DNA of 64,000 nt from Aquilaria yunnanensis (Eukaryota; Streptophyta; Magnoliopsida; Malvales; Thymelaeaceae), in contig CM077594.1 of NCBI GenBank assembly GCA_039654915.1, positions 110,870,893-110,934,892 of the forward strand, written 5' to 3'. The notes below the pieces were generated by a model. It did not search any database, was not told the DNA's origin, and saw nothing but the letters and a program-made list of their open reading frames with translations. This document shows, piece after piece, positions 1 through 12,809 of this stretch. The position numbers were made by a program, and so were the translations under genes. How positions within the stretch are numbered: position 1 is the stretch's first letter; each line of letters starts with the position of its first letter.

Positions 1-490
1 AGCTCCCTTTGGCATAAACACCCTTGGTGGCTTCCATTTTCACCAAAATCTCTTGGTTTTGAGCTTGGATTCAAGAAGAAAGCAAAGGGTGGAGGGTGAA
101 CTCGGGTTTGGAATGAAAATAGCAGCCACCTCCACCTTTACCAAGCTTTTATACCCATTTTAAATCCAAGCCACCAAAGTATTTAAAAAGTTGCAAAATG
201 CCCTCTTCTTTAGGTAACCATAGTCAACTTTGGTCAAATCTTGTTTAGTTGAGACTAAACTTGGGTTAAGAGTAAAAGTTAGGTTTTCAAAACTCATTTT
301 TAACTCTTAGGACCCAGCTCGACATTTTGGGATGTAAAATTATCATTTTACCCTCGAGCCCTATTTGGTGCCTTAAAGTTCTCGAAACTTAGTAAACTTT
401 GCTCAACTTACCTATTCTTGCTATGTGAACTTGAATTAAGGTTTTAAATTAGGTTTCCACTAGGAGGACCATAACAAATCCAATCTACTT
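1..490. other. Unassigned repeat-like DNA
   Basis: No gene is visible. The text has the feel of a decayed LTR, with phrases such as gacattttgggatgtaaaa followed by short T- and A-rich stretches, as often seen on the reverse strand of gypsy LTRs. No paired copy lies in the window, so the assignment is only a guess. Confidence 0.25.
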
Positions 491-499
491 TATCTTCAT

Positions 500-2170
500 T
501 CCTATTTACATCATGTTTTTTTAGAAGTCCTGACCCTATTACCGATGATATGTCCCAATAATTTATCAAATTTTGGTGGTCTGGCTCATTAGAGAAATAG
601 GGGATTCATATGAAGCACCAAAGCATCATCAAACTGGCAAAGGGTCTGGGAGGATTAGATATTAAAGATATGTGGCTTTTTAATCAGTCTCTCTTTGCTA
701 AAACATTCTAGAGAATCTTTATCCCAAAAAATTAGTAGCCCATGTTCTATTAGCAAAATATGGACACTCTCATTCTATATGGGGCGCCAATCCTCTGAAA
801 AATGCTTCACAAATTTGGCGCAATCTTACATTTGGAAGAGAACACTTTAAGAATCATCATCAATGGATGATTGGCAACCACAACTCTATTAGAGTCTAAG
901 AGGACACCTAGATATTAGGTATATCTCCTTCTCATATTGCCATGCTTTCTCTTAAGTCCTACCCTAATCATTTTTTGAAAGTTTCAAATCTATTAGTCCC
1001 TATTAATAAATCTTGGTCTATAACAGCCCTTTAAACCTATTTTTCTAGCCAAATTAAGGATCAGATACTCAAAATTCCTTGCATGTTTGACCCGGGAAAA
1101 CTAGATCATTTCATTTGGCTAGGAAATAATTCAGGCAATTTTAATATAAAACAGGGCTATAACCTTAAACTTTTAAAAAAATCAGCTTCAGTCCTTAACC
1201 CGGCAACAACCACTCTTAACTCATCCCAACACCTAGATCTTTCCAAAATTCTGAAGAGAGCATAGGAATGTGATATTCCCTAAAATATCCCCTTAATTCC
1301 CTACCAACCGGTGTCATCCTAGCTTCTCATAGTGGCCTTTTAGACCCAATATGTGCTAAATGCAAAGAGAAACCGAAAATAGCACTCCACTTATTTTGTG
1401 AATGTCAAGGCTCACAAAAGGTATGTGGTAATTTCTGTCTATTGCCTACCTCGTCAGCTTTTTTGTCTTTTGCATCTTGGCTAGCATCTTTCCTCTGGAG
1501 TCATAAAAAATGGCATTTCGAGTGATTATCATTCATTGTCTTAACATTCTGGCTTCTTTGGTTAGGTAGAAATGAGAGTCTTTTGAAATTGTTTATTTCA
1601 CCCTTAATCAATTATAGCAAGATAAGATGACATCCTAAACCAAATCACCTTATTAAGGACATTCCAAACACAATATATCAAATCATTCTATGACCAACCA
1701 CATCCCTTATGCCATATTTGGGGCTTTAAGAAATTACAAGCCATGCATCATAGTCCAAAAATCTTTTTGATCGATGGTACTTGGAAATAGTCTAATGCAT
1801 TAATAGTAGCTGCTTGGGTGTGGAAAAAAGTCAGTGAAACCTCCTAAGATGCAACATGGACTACTGCTCTTAATGTTCTTCAGCTCTAAAAGCAGAAATC
1901 TAAAGCTTACTAGAAGCTGTTGTTGCAGTAAAGAGGGCTTCAATTCTTTATTGCACCTTCATGTCTGACTGTGCCCAAATACTATAGGCTCTTCAAGGAT
2001 CTATTACTTTTGCTCCAAACATAGCATTCATGGTTTAGGAGATTATAACAAATCTAGATATAACCTATAGAAGTACAATGGTCATCATTCTTAGGGATAA
2101 TATCTTAGATGCCCACTTATTGGTAGCAATGTTCCTTCCTTAACCTCTTTATGTGTATTTTGATTAAAAA
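500..2170 (+). mobile_element. Decayed LINE (non-LTR retrotransposon), 3' part
   Basis: Broken reading frames spell the C-terminal part of a plant L1-type ORF2. Around 600-720 there is the end of the reverse transcriptase (KGLGGLDIKDMWLFNQSLFA, with stops nearby). Around 1085-1190 there is the zf-RVT-like stretch (LDHFIWLGNNSGNFNIKQGY), followed by a Cys/His-rich remnant near 1340-1420. From about 1760 to 2140 an RNase H (RVT_3) domain is recognisable from DGTWK and SDCAQILQAL. An A-rich run near 2166 may be the poly-A tail. Many stops and frameshifts make it non-functional. The 5' end and target-site duplications were not found, so the limits are approximate. Confidence 0.72.
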
Positions 2171-4130
2171 AATACACGATAATGTTAAGAGAATATTCAA
2201 AACTGATGGGATATCTGAAGTGGTAAGGGAATGTCCAAATCTGGTTGATTTACGTATGATTTACGTATGAAACTTGCATTTGATTGCCCAAAATTGGTTT
2301 TCTAATATATGAAATAAGCTTTATTTTGATTTGTATTTAATAGCATTATAAGATTTTTATTTTATATATAGAATATGACATCATGCATACAAAATTATTT
2401 CGAACTTGGAACTAGGCACCATGAACTCAAAACTTGATATATAGCTTGATGTTACGCATGCTTCATCATTTACAACTGTTTTCCTTCCATACTGTATCTT
2501 GCAAAAATGACACAAATAATATTTAATTATCAAATTGGACAAGCTAGCATATCCTACAATTAGACAAATACATTTCTAAAAGTGGATGTTTTACATCAAA
2601 ATTATATAAATATATTACCAAAATTGGAAAAATATATGTCCAGATTAGGCAAACTCATTTCAATTTTAAACAAGTATATAGCAGAACTAGACAAATATGG
2701 TTCAGAACTAAGTGTGTTTGCATTAAATTCAAAAAATGCATTTTAAAACAAGATATATTTGTATTCAAGTCATACAAATACATCTCAGAATCAGACAAAT
2801 ATAACGATCACTATTTTAACTTCTCAAAATTTTGAACGAGTTTAAAATGAGAAACTCAATCTCCTGTATTTCATATTTTTTATTTTGTAAAGAATATTTG
2901 ATTAAAAACACACATGTGAAAAGGTGATTTTATTTGATCAATTAATTCACATGATTGTTTAGTATTTAAATTTTTTAACAAAACACAAAAATCTGAAAGA
3001 TTATAATGGAGGAGTTAGGTGTTTAACAGAGTCTTAGTGAGAGTAATACTTCCAGAGAATGGCATCCAACCTCTATTCTTCAAACAAAAATGAAGGTTAG
3101 AAACTCAAATAAGACAAAAAAAAAAACCTAAAACGCACATGCAAAAAAACTAGAAAAGGTGAGTTTTGAGATAATTAATATGGACAAATGATGAATTTCT
3201 TTACTTTGCTTGAGCTGACACATATAAATTGATTAATACCTTTCTTCTTCTTCTTTTAATTAATATGGAAATTCAGTAAAATTAATTTCAAGCACTCTCC
3301 GTTTCTTGATAAAGGGACACTCATTTTGTATTATAAAATGTTTATCGCTTTTGTTTTTTTTTATAAATATTATTGATGTTATGTAATATACGCAATAAAC
3401 ATATATTAGACTTGTTTGTCCCATGTTACCATTTATCAATTAGTATAACTATAACAATGAGTAATATGCATTCATGAAATTCACATAATAAGAAGAGTAT
3501 ATTTGTATGAATAGGCATAATTATAGAAAACTGGCAAAAATGTTGGGATAAATGTAGTATTGATGTTTTACAACATAAGCATATTAGACATATTTATCCA
3601 ATGTTGCCATTTACCAATTTTTATAATTACAATTAATAATGAACATTTACAAACTTTAATGAGAATGCTATATATATTTCAAAGAATATGCACATAAAGA
3701 AAAGTAATGAACATTTTAAAACACAAAAAAATAAAGGTAAAAACATTTTGGAGTAGCATTCGGTTTCAAAAACTTTAATTTTAACATTAAAAAAACATTA
3801 TTTATAGAAAAAGGCCAAAATTTTATGTAGTACGTAATTGCTAAGTGGATCGACATATTTGACGAGGATTATCGTGGATATATAAAGAAAGGAACATGAG
3901 CAGAAAGGCTTTCTGGTCCTAAGTTGTAATTAGATTAATTTGATCTTGGAATTCAAGAGGAGCAATTCAATGATACGATACTAAAACAATGAGGATTGAT
4001 CTACTATGTAGGCAGCTTTTATCCATGCCCACACGTTTATGATTCCTAGTTTATAAGCATGCAATCAAACTGCGATGGCAAATTCGTTACTTCTTTCATC
4101 AGATAAGTATTCCATTGAGCAACATCTAGA
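2171..4130. other. AT-rich intergenic DNA, no gene seen
   Basis: No open frame of note. Around 2560-2815 there is a very irregular repeat built on words like agacaaatatatttcagaac. A more convincing diverged duplication at 3371-3660 is listed separately. No conserved protein fragment was recognised. Confidence 0.6.
3371..3660. repeat. Diverged direct duplication
   Basis: Two segments, about 3371-3480 and 3558-3660, align loosely. Both run from attgatgtt through an a-rich stretch, then catatattagac or catattagacatatt, then (c/a)atgtt(a/g)ccattta(t/c)caatt. The copies differ by many substitutions and indels, which suggests an old local duplication. Confidence 0.5.
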
Positions 4131-6780
4131 AAGGAGGCAATTTTTTTTTAACCGCAATAAACAATAATTTTAGAAAGATTATGAAACAAAACCCAAAACT
4201 TCCATAGAAAAAATTGCACATCCAAATTCCTAAACACAAGATAATCCTTAAAATAAAACACCTCAAAATCCCTAATAACTCTCCCTTACCTAAACAAACA
4301 CTCTCTACAAACATTAGAAAAGTACACATTTTGGCACCCAAAAGTACAGACACCCAAGACCCATGATGCAATGTTAACTAAATGTCTAATCTTTAATTTC
4401 TTATGTTAATCTTTTCAATTCACATTTCAATCCTGACCCTTTATCTTTGTTCTCATCCTTTTCGGTCCTTTCGACTGCTCTTTAGTCTTGTCAAAATTAT
4501 CTAAAATACCCAAAGCTAATTTATCACATCCATCAAAAGATGTTATAGAAGAATTAGAAAACCCCAAATATTTTTAATATTTTCTTTGCTATGATTTGTA
4601 GATCCAACATCTTTTGATACTGTAATTTTTGAAGGCTACTTAAAACTCACAAAGCCATTCTTTCCCTGATCATCCACAACCTTTAAAATTGGAGGAGCTC
4701 CAAGAAAAATTAAATAGCTGTAATCTTTACTACTGCTATTTACCCCCACCACTCAAATATCCATGGTATTTTTTGCACCCATATAGGAATTATATTAATA
4801 TTTGTTTCTCCCACCACTAAATCACTTGTACTATTGATTACCCTTTTACTAAACAAAACAAACCCATTTACCACATTTCTTAACCTAGAAGACCCATTTG
4901 TAGCTCCGATCTCTAGCCTACTAGAATTTTTAGAAATTTCAAGCTCAAAGTTGTTTTTTACCCAGCCACACCCAACTGATTTGCAGTAACCCTAAACTCA
5001 GAACTTACATTGTCATTGTCGCTTAGAGAGAGATTAGCCATCGTTGCCTTGGATCCCTAGTCCACCTGTCTGTAACTCCAGTTGAGTTCACCTTATCACC
5101 TTAACACTGGACGGCACATTCACTGCATTCTACGCTCCCCTGTCGCCCTTTTCATAGCAGCAGGCCTTGACCCCAACAAGCACTGCTGAAAAGTTTTCTT
5201 CACCACATCCCCATCAATTTCCAATGCTCCCAGCAACCTTGGTGCTTGACTCTAACTCCAAGCCACCCCTATGAAAACCTTATTTCCCAAGCTCTTGCAC
5301 AACACCTTTGATAACTTTTCTCACATGACTTTGGGGCACTAGAGCCGCTGCAAACTCACACTTTTTGACTCCGTCATTTCCCGATGTGTTCGATGGTCAC
5401 TTGATATTCACCTTCGGATGCCATACTAGATTCACCCATTCATGGCGTTGACCAACATAAGTATTGTCGAAAATGTCACCACCATAATTCATACTTGAAT
5501 CTGCTAGAGCAGATAGTAGTTGGTGAAACCAATTTCACCCCTATGATTGCTCTCCTTTAGGAACTATTATACTCAATCAACATGCTTTTTTTTTACTTGT
5601 AACAGCTCCAAAAAATGCCTGCCTCTGTTTTTTTTGAATGAGGAAAACAGCTTCCGCCCATCCATCCACCATTTAATAAAAATGTTAAAAGATTTTGTCT
5701 TCATTTATCCCCCATTCAATAAAAATGTTGAGAGATTATTTCTCAATAGTATAAAAAGGATTTTTGCATCAAATCTCATTTGAAAAACCCAAATTCTAGA
5801 GAGAAGTGAGAGTTTCAGACTTTAGAACTAAAAGTCGTGAAAATGTTAGCACTTGCTTTTGGGAATAGAAAAGAAGCAAAATTAATAGACAATTAATGTT
5901 TTTATTGTTCGAGAGAGAAAACTACGGGTAATGTTAACTAGAGAATTATATACTTCCTTAGAGTTAAAATTAGAGGCCATTCAAGAGAAAGTGAACCAAA
6001 AACAGTGACCCAGTAGCTTAAAATAAACCAGCACCTTTTCCATCTATGTGTTTCAAGTGGACCAAGAACAAAACAGAATAAAAGTTGCACATTAACCTCA
6101 CACAATATATAAAAACACTTATTAATATGGTGAAGCCAAAAAACGCTAAAAAGAAAAAAAATATATGCGTGGATCCAAAGAAGCTCACAAAACAGCCGAA
6201 GTTCATGGATTTCTCCACTTTGTAATTGTGTGCGTGTGTTATAAATATTTTAGTGTAGAGACAATAAAAACATAAGAAAGAACAACTACTGGCGTGATTG
6301 CTATGAAAATTTTATAATTCTAAGTACGTGAGCCATGTAATTGCATCACCCAGCTTTGGAGAACATTTTTCAGAAAAATATGGATTTAATTTTTTGTTAA
6401 TCGAATAAAATAATGGCATTAGTTTATAATGACAAAATCTGCTGATCAGCTTGATTAGAATAAGGTAACTAATGTTATTTAAACTTAAAATAGTGGTGGA
6501 GAAAAGAGAAATTAAGACGAAGAGTTTGGTGTCGGCTGATTATTGGCTTATCCTTAATCCACTCATCTGTAGAAGCTTAATCAGCTGATGCAACTTATTT
6601 AATGAGTAAGAAAACACCAGCTGCTTTCTTGTTTAAGCTGATTACGGAATTATATAGAGATGCTGCCTCTGGGTTAATTCTATGAACACAACTTTACATT
6701 TGATTAACTTACACTATAGTCTCCAAAGTTTTGATTTGGAACATGTTATTTTTCACTCTACCACCTCCTAGGCCCTTCAA
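4131..6780. other. Unassigned intergenic DNA
   Basis: No gene is supported. Between 4900 and 5500 the sequence is less AT-rich, and on the minus strand it reads like broken coding sequence, perhaps the first ORF of a retroelement, but no domain is clear enough to name. Around 5651-5741 the words catttaataaaaatgttaaaagatt and cattcaataaaaatgttgagagatt form a small imperfect tandem duplication. Confidence 0.4.
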
Positions 6781-6790
6781 ACAATCATTA

Positions 6791-8318
6791 AGGTAAATTA
6801 TGTAGACAATCCCTAGAATTCAATTGTCATTTTGTTTTAGTTCCTAAATGTTGATTGTTCTATTTTGGTCTTAAACCTATTGAAAACATTTCAGTTCAGC
6901 TCTAAAACTATTTAAAAATATTTTATTTAATAGTTTCATTTTTTTCCTTCATTTGATGAAATTTGTTAATTTAGAGTAATTGACTAATAACAACTTTTTA
7001 GATTATAATTTAAATTATTCTATAATTGTCTTCCAATAGATTTAATTTGTAGAATAATTTTTTTTATAGTTAATGAATAATGCAAATCACTAATTTTTCC
7101 TCTCTGAAAAATTGGACTTATTTCATTAAAAAACGACTAATTTAAACCATCAATTATTTGCCAAAAAAATATTACACAATTTAAATTTACTAAAATATAG
7201 TTACCAGATATTTTGAATTAGAATTTCAAAGTTTATATCAGACAATTACTCTTAATTAGGGATGAAACATGGCTTAAATCATCCCTATTAAGTTGGGTTG
7301 GAGTGGGTAAAAATAAATCATAAGTCACAGGATAGTTTCACATATGGCAAAACCATCAATCTTAGGGCTTGTTATGGTTACAAATGGAACCAACTCGAGT
7401 TGAAACTGAACCTAAAAGTACATGTATAAATATCTTGTAAGATTTATTATATTATTGAATTGTCTATATATGTATTTATGCATTGAAATTATATCGTGAT
7501 GGTGTCTATGTCTTCTAGATAGAAACTTAATACTAACTTTCCTAAGCCCACTTGGGCAACCTTAGCTCGGTTTTAACTCACGCTTCCAACTAGAGTTGGT
7601 GAAATGGTTAGAGTTGATGGGGGTGGAGCTAAGGCCAAATGAAGTAAAGGTGGCACTAGAGGCACCTGACTTAAATGAGGCTGAGGTTACTTTTCAAATG
7701 ATGGCTTGGGAGGGTGATCATAACAAAGTTTGAGCCATTGCATTAAATAGTTAACGGGGAGTGATGAGTCACCAGAAAGTAGAGTGATGAGATGTTGTCT
7801 AAAAAGTGGCAAGGATGGTCAAGTAGGAGAAAGTGAAATGGGCTATGAACCTAATGAGTAGCAGAACCAGCAAATTAATGCCAAAACTGAGGATAGGGTA
7901 CAAATGCGTTGGTAGCTAGCTTGCCGATAAGTTGGCAAGATAGACAGTTTTGGTGGTTGGTTTTTTAGATTTTGAATACCTTCATTTGCCGAAGCAATGT
8001 GTCTTCAGTTAAAACTTTTTTAGGAACAAAAAAAATTGCTAACTAGAACTGAAATACCTAGACAAATAGTTCTAGTTCAGTTTGGTTCTAATTCTCAGGG
8101 TGGGTTAGATTTTCTAAAACCATTACTATTTTAGGTTGGTTCGGTTTTACTATAAACCTAACCCCCACTCACCCTTACTCTCAATAATGATTCCATCTTG
8201 TATGGGACTAAAACATGAATAATTTTAATAGGTTTATAATAAAAACTAAACAGTAAATAGGCTAAAGATTACAATAGAACGATAATGAAATGTTATGGAC
8301 TATTTCTAAAATTTATCC
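6791..8318. mobile_element. MULE-like element with degenerate long TIRs
   Basis: The outer 110 or so bases at each end are diverged inverted copies. The left arm has aaacctattgaaaacattt, and the reverse complement of the right arm has aaacctattaaaattattc. A possible 9-bp target duplication, caatcatta (6782-6790) against caaccttta (8319-8327), matches at 7 of 9 positions. A hAT element at 7257-8177 is nested inside and accounts for most of the interior. There is no coding capacity. The superfamily call rests on TIR style and TSD length only. Confidence 0.5.
7257..8177. mobile_element. Non-autonomous hAT element, nested
   Basis: The left end is tagggatgaaacatgg and the reverse complement of the right end is taagggtgagtgggg, a typical short hAT terminus. 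It is flanked by ctcttaat (7249-7256) and ctctcaat (8178-8185), an 8-bp TSD with one mismatch, as expected for hAT. The 921-bp body has no recognisable transposase. It inserted into the surrounding MULE-like element and is therefore younger than it. Confidence 0.68.
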
Positions 8319-8479
8319 CAACCTTTAATCATCTCAATTCCAAGGTGGTTTACAGTGCTCCAACAACTCATGTCAATAATCTATAAATACCATTTCATCA
8401 CACCACATAATGATTAAAATAGTGAGTTATTATGTTTTATGATATCAAATCTTCTTGTCTACTTAATTTTTATTGGGAT

Positions 8480-8920
8480 TAGTATAGAGCTCACACCAAT
8501 CTAGTGCACTACATACCTTGCCAGTAGAATAATAAAAGCAAATCAATACATAATATTTTTACATGGTTCGACTTTTCCACAATGAGCCTACATCCACTAC
8601 CACTCTGGGCAATTCACTCCAGCATTATGGATGATGGATTACACGTATACAAAATAATTGGGGTACAATGGACTCTCAAATACTCTTGCACCACATAAAG
8701 ATCTCCTTATATTACCTACATGTCTTCACCTACGAATAGCCACTCTTTGGCCAACACATTATTTTATGTGTTTTTCCTTACACTGGACAAGCCTCTTAGC
8801 CATTACTTCACATTTTGTCACAACATAATTTTTTATTTACCCTGAATTTCCTCGTGTTAAGTGCATGACATGTCAATCATTTCGCCTTCATTTGATGTAT
8901 TTCATAACAATAATTGATAG
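8480..8920. repeat. Dispersed-repeat-like segment
   Basis: Contains the words tttttacatggttcgac and tccacaatgagcctac, close to a phrase common in plant retroelement LTRs (dry-to-wet 'acgtggttcgac...cctacatccac' type). No second copy lies in the window and ends were not found. No gene is visible here. Confidence 0.35.
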
Positions 8921-9105
8921 AGTTAGGGTTTTTCTAGTGTTATTATTATGTTTTTGCAGGTAAAGGTAATTAGAGTAGAAGAAGGGTAATTTGCAAGCTA
9001 TTTTTGGACATTTTCTTAAAAATTCAGGCTTGAGTGAAAGAATAAAAGTTGTAGTCCTTCATCTTAGCTTCTTATGAGTTCTTGAAACATCTCAAGGCCA
9101 CATGT

Positions 9106-9687
9106 GTTGAACAATTTTCTAGACTTAGGAAAGACTCTCGAGAGATATCTTAGGTTGGAAGAGAGCTAATAGAACATGGATAATAGGTAGATTTGAGAGA
9201 ATTATCATTCCTACAGGACCTTAGAGACTTGAGTGTATGATGACCTTACTTTAGCTAGAGCAAATAAATCTTGGAAATAAGGAATAAAAAGCTACACTAG
9301 TAAAATTGTAGATCGCCTAGCCACCAAACCAAACAAACACATATTTTAACCAAATGGTTGCTACATAGACATATCTTTGACACAAGTACCTATCTAACCC
9401 AAATTATACTTCCCAAAAGTTACAGGCCAAAAAACTCAAACGCATCAACCTTCATCTCTCAAGGCAGGGCCAATTATCTCCTTAAAACCCTACTAGACAT
9501 TCTTATACTAACCAATTGTCCTAGGAACCCTTAAGCTCAAGTTCTCCTCTACGGCCTTGTAGGAATAATAATTCTCTCGTAGAAATGATAATTCTCTTAA
9601 ATCTACCCATTACCTATACTCTATTAGCCCTCTTCCAACCTAAGAAATCTTTCTCAAGTCTTTCATAAGTCTAGCAAGTTGTTCAAC
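9106..9687. repeat. Long inverted repeat with about 300-base loop
   Basis: The left arm (9106-9233) and the right arm (9536-9687) are inverted copies of each other. Shared words include cttaggttggaagag, gctaatagag/a and gagagaattatcatt. The right arm is longer because a stretch of about 20 bases (ataataattctct / atgataattctct) is tandemly doubled. The loop, 9234-9535, has no gene. Arm identity by eye is high but not perfect. A transcript across it could fold into a long hairpin. Confidence 0.75.
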
Positions 9688-10700
9688 CCTAGTTACATTC
9701 AACTAGGAAACAAATCACTCTAAACTTGCTCTCTAAGGAATTTAGCTATTCAGTTGCATCCTCTACAAATTGAATTTAGTTTTCATATTACAGATATATA
9801 TCTAATTATACATACTAATCCACCCTTAATTTCCCATATATAACTCAAAATATGACCAAATTATCCTTGGACAAAAAATCTCTCACTCGCTCTAAAAACC
9901 TTACTTCACTACTACCGTCAAGGCCACTAAACTATCATTGCCTCCAGATAATCATATATGGATCTCGTTGTCATTGCTCACCTTAGGATTGCACCACTGC
10001 CATTTACCTCTAGTTTTGTCACTACCGCTTGCCTTCATATTGTGTCGATCATCGTTCGCCTTCTTGATCTGGTCATCACCACACACCTTCCATGCATGAT
10101 CATTGTTCACCTTTGGATCACACCATCATTGCTTACCTCCAAATTTACTAGCTATAGCCTCTATATCTCATCGGCTATTTCCTGTGGTCTTCACTTCTAT
10201 TCGCTTTGATTGCTGCCATTCTAAGACACTGCTAGGTCATTTTTCCCCTGTCTCTACCAATGAACTATATGCAAAAAAAAATTGGAGAAGTGTCGAAGGC
10301 AAGATTAAAAAATGTCTAAAATAATAGGTAAAAATGTTTAAAGAAGTATGTAAAAGTGTATGAGGCAACATATAGACACTTTGTTTTCTTGAGATAATAT
10401 GTGAAATGCAAAAGTGTTTAAAGGAATATGTAATTCTTGAAGCAATATGTAAAAATGTATAAAGTAATATGTAGACAATTTATTATCTTGAGAAAATAAA
10501 AGTGTCTAAAGTAATAAATAAAAATATCTGAAGTAATAAATAAAATTGTTAGAATGAATATCTAAAAGTTTATAAAGAAATATGTAAAAACATATGAATA
10601 AATATGTATACAATTTATTCTTTTAGAAATAAAAGTGTCTAAAAAAATAATTAAAAGTATATGAATGAATATGTAAAAGTGTCTACATAAATATATACAA

Positions 10701-11363
10701 GGAGCAAATGTCACCCGTGGCCCATAACCTTTCATTATTTTACTATTTTGACCCTATCTTACATTTTTTTGAATAGGACGTCTCTAACATCCTAAAAATG
10801 TACCATTTTGGACCTTTTGTGGCCGGTAATTGTTAATGTTGATGGAAAACACTACCGTGGGTGATTTTCCATAGTGGCACAATTAATCAACTTTATTGAT
10901 GTTGTGGAAAATGAAGGAGAAAAAAACTTGAAACCCTCCCCCTACATCACCCTTTCAACTCACCCCACCACCTTCAACTAAAACCGTCCACCATGTTACC
11001 TTTCCTCTCGTCGTTCACCCCTCTTTATGTGATCTGCCGCTCCTCCTCCTTGTCCACCTCTCTTCGTGTTATCCGCTTCGCCTTCTTCCCCAAAATTGTC
11101 GATTTGCCACCTCCAGATCTGTTGATTCAAGCCCCGGCCAGCCATCGTCTGCCACTCCTCCTCATTGTCCATCGCCCTTATTTCCCCACCCAGCCCAATG
11201 GCCTCAAGCCAATGTCTTCTAGTCTAGGGCGGCCTTAGTGTTTCATAGGAAGATGGGGATGAGAGAGATAGGAGATATGAGGGAGCCAACTGGGCGGCGA
11301 TAAAAAGGGTTAGCGGAGCAGCAGACAGCTAGGCAGTGATGGAAATAGGCATTTTCTTTATTA

Positions 11364-11405
<42 letters not shown>

Positions 11406-11667
11406 TTTTTTTCATATTTTTATTTTTTATTATTTTTCTTACTTTTCAAATCATCGCTAACAGTTGATTATTGTGTCACCATGGCAAATCGCACACCCTA
11501 ACAGGCTAAGATGGCATTTTCCATCCACATTAATGGTTTTCGTCAACAACATAAAGTCCAAAATGGTACACTTTTAAGAGATTAGGGACATTTTATGCAA
11601 AAAATGTATAATGAGGTCCAAAATGGTATAATAATAAAATGTTAGGGGCCATAGGTGTAATTTTCTC
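10701..11667. mobile_element. MULE with TIRs of about 160 bp, nested
   Basis: Left arm and reverse complement of right arm align for about 160 bases: gtcacccgtggccc against ttacacctatggcccc, then taccattttggacctttt against taccattttggacttta. Flanks tatatacaa (10692-10700) and tacataaaa (11668-11676) match at 7 of 9 positions, consistent with a Mutator-type 9-bp TSD. The core, about 10940-11340, is GC-richer and pyrimidine-biased and has an 81-codon open frame (10993-11238) with no recognised domain. It inserted into the element at 9777-12231. Confidence 0.75.
11358..11404. repeat. (ATT)n microsatellite
   Basis: About 15 units of tta/att with one early interruption, inside the nested MULE core. 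Confidence 0.95.
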
Positions 11668-12242
11668 TACATAAAAGTATAAAAACTAATAAGTAAAAAA
11701 TGTAAATAAATATCTAGAAGTATTTGGAGCAACATATAAAAGTGTCTAAAATAAATATAAAATTCATATTTTCTTTTGTGAAAAACAGATGGCAACCATG
11801 CAATCTTCTTATTAGTTTACAAAATTTGGCTTCGGAATTAGCAAGAGTGGGCAAACATCCCATTAAGATCATGCCTTATTTGGCAGATCATCAACTTTGA
11901 ATATCATAGCCACTGTCGCATCACATCCCTTTCCGCAAAATCGTTCCGATCGTCGCTCCCTCTAGGATCTCGTCGTCACCACTCACCTCCAATCTCCGCC
12001 ATGACTTGATCTAACAACGTTTCAGCTTCTCCAACTTTGATTTGTTGTCGGTAATGTCTTCTTGTCTCGTTGTTATTTTCTTTTCTGAAGTCTTATCTAT
12101 GGCTGTCGTCAACGAAAAGGTGAAATTTTTCCAAAATTGGGGCTAAGGGCATAATGGTTATTAGCTAAGTAATAAGAATGGGTAAATTAGGAAATTTGCA
12201 TGATATGCTTAATTGCACATACGTACCACCCCAAATTGAATT

Positions 12243-12800
12243 CACATCTACCACGTTTCCTTGGGTGGCAAGATTCTTAATAAGCCAAAGCTCTCGCCAT
12301 TTACAATAATTGCATAATTAATGTGTTAATTATGCAAAAACTTCCCAAGCCCCTCCATTTTAGCCAAAACTCCCAAATTCTTTAATTTGAGCCAAAAATC
12401 CCCAACAATCTCTCCCTCCCTCCCTCTCTTTGTTTTATCCTTTTCTTTATTGTTTTCGATATCTTAATCTTAGTAAACGGAAAAAGAAGAGACAGCTTCT
12501 AATGTAGTATTTCGGTCCTATATGTGGTGATGCTCCATCGGTCACTTTTATATGCTTTCAACAAAAATGATCGTTGGTTTGTTTAGTGGGGAGAAAAATG
12601 GAAACAAATGAGACAAAATTTTGCAAACAAGATATGAGAAATAAGTGCCGCTACCTGAAGAAAGGATCCAAAAAAGTTTCCTTGGGAAAAGGGTACTAAC
12701 ATTTTGAGAGACGACGTGTGTTTGAAATTCTTTATTAACAAAATCACTTTAATCTTATTGGAGAATTAAAGCGCATGACTTCGAGTTCTATTGGCGTAGG
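12243..12800. other. Short spacer between two MULEs
   Basis: AT-rich with a (ccct)n-like tract near 12410-12428. No gene or repeat with a partner was recognised. Confidence 0.6.
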
Positions 12801-12809
12801 TTTTTTAAT

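Larger units (their letters stand above)
9777..12231. mobile_element. MULE-like element, repeat-rich family, copy 1
   Basis: Bounded by an exact 11-bp direct repeat, caaattgaatt, at 9766-9776 and 12232-12242... the right copy begins at 12232. The left terminus (tagttttcatattacagata) matches the left terminus of the related element at 43626 (tagttattatattgtagaca). The interior has a C-rich block with words like catcaccacacacctt, then a long run of irregular repeats built on aaaagtgtctaaagtaatatgt (10280-10690), also shared with the second copy. A second MULE, 10701-11667, is nested in it. Short frames inside (9958-10324) are not genes. Confidence 0.66.
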
